Source: a bacterium (GTDB taxonomy: Bacteria; Chloroflexota; Anaerolineae; Caldilineales; Caldilineaceae). Taken from it: a DNA stretch of 64,000 nt. The stretch covers positions 62,001 to 126,000 of the forward strand of contig WGMT01000027.1 in the NCBI GenBank assembly GCA_016124945.1. The letters are read 5' to 3'. The notes below the pieces were generated by a model that worked only from the letters and a program-made list of their open reading frames with translations, had not been told where the DNA came from and ran no database searches. Positions 61,801-64,000 of the stretch are shown one piece after another; position 1 is the stretch's first letter; each line of letters starts with the position of its first letter. The translations under genes and the position numbers were made by a program.

Positions 61801-64000
61801 CCGCCTTCACCTCCACCTGATCCCACCCATCGATCATGGATCGGATCCCTGTGAGCGGTTTCGGGCCGGTGGTGGTGAGGTAGACGTGTAGGACGATGAA
61901 GGACGAGAAAAGCCAGGCGATCAGGGTGTGGAAGGGGGCCAGGTAGACGAGACCACCCAACTGCGCAGCGACGCCGGGCCAGTGCTGTGCACCCCACATG
62001 AGGATGCCGGTGATCACTTGCAGTGGCAGCAACACATTGAGGATGGCCAGGTAGGTCACCTGTTGCAGCGGGTTGAACTTGCGCCGTTCGCTCTTCTCGA
62101 AGGGATGTTCTTCGCCGCGGAAGATGCCGCTCAGGTAGAACTTGGCCTGTACGAACATGTCGTTGAAGAATCCTTGCGGCTGGGGCAGGAACTTCTGAAT
62201 TTCGCCGCTGGCAAAGTGATAGAAAGCCGCCATCGCCGCGTTGATCAACAGGATCGCGGCCAGCACGTTGTGCACCTGCACCATGTAGGCAAAACTGAAA
62301 ATACCCAGCTTGTCGGGTTTGTGGATGATGAGACCGGTGAGCAGCAGCCCCAGGATCACGGCGGTCTGCATCCAGTGCCAGAAGCGCTCGTAGACGGTGT
62401 ACATGTAGACTTCGCGCAGTTCCGGGTGCTGATGCGCATAACGACGACCGGCCACAAAACGCAGCCCACCATGCGCGGTGACACCCAACAGCGTGCCCAC
62501 AAAGAGGACGATCCCCGCCCAATCCACCCACCACACACTGTCGTGGCCGAGGATGTACAGACCGGCGGGATCGAGATCGGCTTCCGGCTTCGGCGAGTAC
62601 AAGAGTGCGCCGCGCTCGTCCACGAAGAGCGAACCAGGCGTCTGCACCGAACCATCGCTGACAAAGGTAGGCGTCACCCCGCCGGGGACGCGGTTGGAAA
62701 TGGGCATGGCCTGCGCAATCAGCGAATCTTCGCTGTGACAGGTGGCGCATGAGCGCGTGGCCCACTCGCCGGTGACGACGTTGTGGTTGATGCTGTAGGG
62801 CTGCACTTGACCATCGATGCGCGGGTTGTCCAGTCCTTGCGCGGACAGGTTGGCGGCGATCAGCGTTTCTTTGGCCTCGCTGTCGATGACAAGTTCAGTC
62901 TCGTCGAGCAGACTGTCGGCGTTGGCGTCGAAGGCGGCAAGGACGTCGGCGCGGTAGGCGCTGTTGCTCAGCCACGCCGCCTCCAAATTGCGCAACGGCA
63001 CAGGGCGGGCCGGTTCGCCGTAGATCCAATACCACGAGGCGATGAGGTTGTGCGGGGCCAGCGACGTGCCGCCCTCGCCGTTGCTACGTGGCAGCAGCGT
63101 GGGCGTGTAGCCGGTGATCAGCGTCTCCTCTTCGCCGCGACATTCGGTAGCCGGAGAACCGTCAAGTTGGAGGACGGTCCAGTCGACAGCCTGCTGCGCC
63201 GGGGCGTGCAGTTCGGGGATATGACAGCTTTCGCAGCTCACCGTCTGCATATGACGGTCTTTGTAGGGCAGCCAGTTGTGGTTGTCCGCCACGCTGTGAC
63301 ACGATTCGCAGCGGCGCACCGTGTTGTCAAATTCTGGGGCCAGACTGCTCTGGGCGCTCTGCCCTTTGGCGAATTCGTGGATGGGGCGGTAGAGATATTC
63401 GCCGAGGTCGATGCGCCGCGGATCGAAGAGCAGGTGATCGGGCTTGCTTTCAGGATCTTCCTGGTAGTAGACGGGGTTGTTCACCGAATAGTGGCACTCG
63501 GTACAGGATACGACGCGTTCGGCATGGACGTCCCAGGCCAGTGACAGCGCGTTTTTGTCTTCCAAATTGACGCCGGAATTGGACAGCCGCTGCGGTGAGT
63601 AGACCTGCCCGGTGGTGGCGGTGCTCCAGCCGTTGTCTTCACAGTCGTCGAGGACGAGCGGCACCCGGTTGTTCATGTGGACTTCGCCGTGACATTGGCC
63701 GCAGCTTTCGCTGGTGGGGTCTTGCACCGAGACAAAGGACGGCAGCAGGTTGCCTTCGCCGTCAAAAGCGTCGGCGTTCCAGATGGGCGCGTCTACGGTG
63801 CCGCTGAGGATGCCCGTATCGAGCAAGGTGACGGTGTTGGCCCAGCCGAAATTGCCCGCGGCTAGCGCGGCGATGCGAGCGTCGTTGTTGGGGTCGGCCA
63901 GGTGACAGAGGAAACAATTCATCTCGACCACGCCCGATGTGTTCCAGTCCCAGGCGCTGCGTTCGCCGGTGACGGGGTCGACGAGGCTGCTTTCGGGATT
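61787..64000 (-). CDS. Multiheme cytochrome c fused to cytochrome b561-type membrane domain (5' partial)
   Basis: The frame is open to the window edge, so the start lies outside; about 737 residues are visible. Six CxxCH heme motifs are seen: NCFLCH, SCGQCH, SCTECH, RCESCH, SCESCH and SCATCH. After about residue 460 comes a membrane cytochrome b561/b6-like domain with four helices and His ligands (ERFWHWMQTAVILGLLLTGL, VQVHNVLAAILLINAAMAAF, FHTLIAWLFSSFIVLHVYL). Such proteins carry electrons between quinones and exported reductases. Next to YeeE/YedE it suggests sulfur-oxyanion redox. Ends AVNGD, translated from repeat DNA. Confidence 0.88.
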   Translation of the reverse strand, partial: NPESSLVDPVTGERSAWDWNTSGVVEMNCFLCHLADPNNDARIAALAAGNFGWANTVTLLDTGILSGTVDAPIWNADAFDGEGNLLPSFVSVQDPTSESCGQCHGEVHMNNRVPLVLDDCEDNGWSTATTGQVYSPQRLSNSGVNLEDKNALSLAWDVHAERVVSCTECHYSVNNPVYYQEDPESKPDHLLFDPRRIDLGEYLYRPIHEFAKGQSAQSSLAPEFDNTVRRCESCHSVADNHNWLPYKDRHMQTVSCESCHIPELHAPAQQAVDWTVLQLDGSPATECRGEEETLITGYTPTLLPRSNGEGGTSLAPHNLIASWYWIYGEPARPVPLRNLEAAWLSNSAYRADVLAAFDANADSLLDETELVIDSEAKETLIAANLSAQGLDNPRIDGQVQPYSINHNVVTGEWATRSCATCHSEDSLIAQAMPISNRVPGGVTPTFVSDGSVQTPGSLFVDERGALLYSPKPEADLDPAGLYILGHDSVWWVDWAGIVLFVGTLLGVTAHGGLRFVAGRRYAHQHPELREVYMYTVYERFWHWMQTAVILGLLLTGLIIHKPDKLGIFSFAYMVQVHNVLAAILLINAAMAAFYHFASGEIQKFLPQPQGFFNDMFVQAKFYLSGIFRGEEHPFEKSERRKFNPLQQVTYLAILNVLLPLQVITGILMWGAQHWPGVAAQLGGLVYLAPFHTLIAWLFSSFIVLHVYLTTTGPKPLTGIRSMIDGWDQVEVKAVNGD

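Noticed and set aside
1..64000. tRNA or rRNA genes, prophage or complete insertion sequence
   Set aside because: I saw no rRNA-like stretch, no transposase, integrase or phage structural gene. tRNA genes could not be excluded by eye, but none was evident.

Overview
The window looks like a chromosomal segment of a GC-rich member of the Chloroflexota, probably of the Anaerolineae/Caldilineae type. This is inferred from the style of the secreted proteins (giant DUF11 arrays, Pro-Thr linkers, C-termini ending in a hydrophobic-LP tail) and from the gene mix; no rRNA or other taxonomic marker is present. Both window edges cut genes: a giant DUF11 surface protein on the left and a multiheme cytochrome c/b protein on the right.

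Layout. (1) 1-11440: 3' part of an enormous DUF11-repeat surface protein. (2) 11450-11893: decayed MntA/HepT toxin-antitoxin pair, cut off where it meets the DUF11 gene. (3) 12281-35376: a plus-strand exopolysaccharide/O-antigen-like locus. It holds a nucleotide-sugar dehydrogenase, a fucose-synthase-like SDR, Wzx, Wzy, four glycosyltransferases, two methyltransferases, a CapE-CapF-CapG set for UDP-L-FucNAc, a PglF/WbpM-type dehydratase with a WbpV-like SDR, an initiating phosphosugar transferase, a PIG-L deacetylase, a formyltransferase and an O-antigen ligase-like protein. Its centre (about 15.2-23.3 kb) is visibly AT-richer, uses TTG/GTG starts and is bordered by gene remnants, so it looks imported. 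(4) 35374-38083: two small toxin-antitoxin pairs (DUF433/DUF5615 and TumA/TumE-like), each with an extended -10 promoter overlapped by a palindromic operator, on either side of a nucleotidyltransferase gene. (5) 36067-44768, minus strand: the most interesting module. A PqqD/RRE protein, a secreted protein, a 63-residue peptide with a lasso-type leader motif, an HprK-like kinase, a gingipain-type C25 peptidase and an S26 signal peptidase, with a PF14907-type nucleotidyltransferase nearby. It resembles lasso-peptide tailoring gene sets but no lasso cyclase or leader peptidase is in the window. (6) 45075-48278: a YkgJ-type cysteine-cluster protein and an FG-GAP propeller surface protein. (7) 48961-54683: a minus-strand sugar-acid/sugar metabolism run (NHL protein, two enolase-superfamily dehydratases, aldo/keto reductase, SDR), then a CASTOR/POLLUX-like channel protein. 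(8) 57031-59411: radical SAM protein and a thioredoxin-VKOR fusion. (9) 59669-64000: YedE-rhodanese, YeeE and multiheme cytochrome genes, probably for sulfur compound uptake and redox.

A second theme runs through the whole window: short tandem repeats, many with a 7-nt unit (CCCCAAT/CCCCAGT, CGTCGGT, CCCGCTA, ATTGGTG, ATTGCGG types), often arranged as inverted pairs. They fill spacers, touch start and stop codons, and in three places sit in frame inside conserved sugar-nucleotide enzymes. They resemble the heptameric STRR repeats of cyanobacteria.
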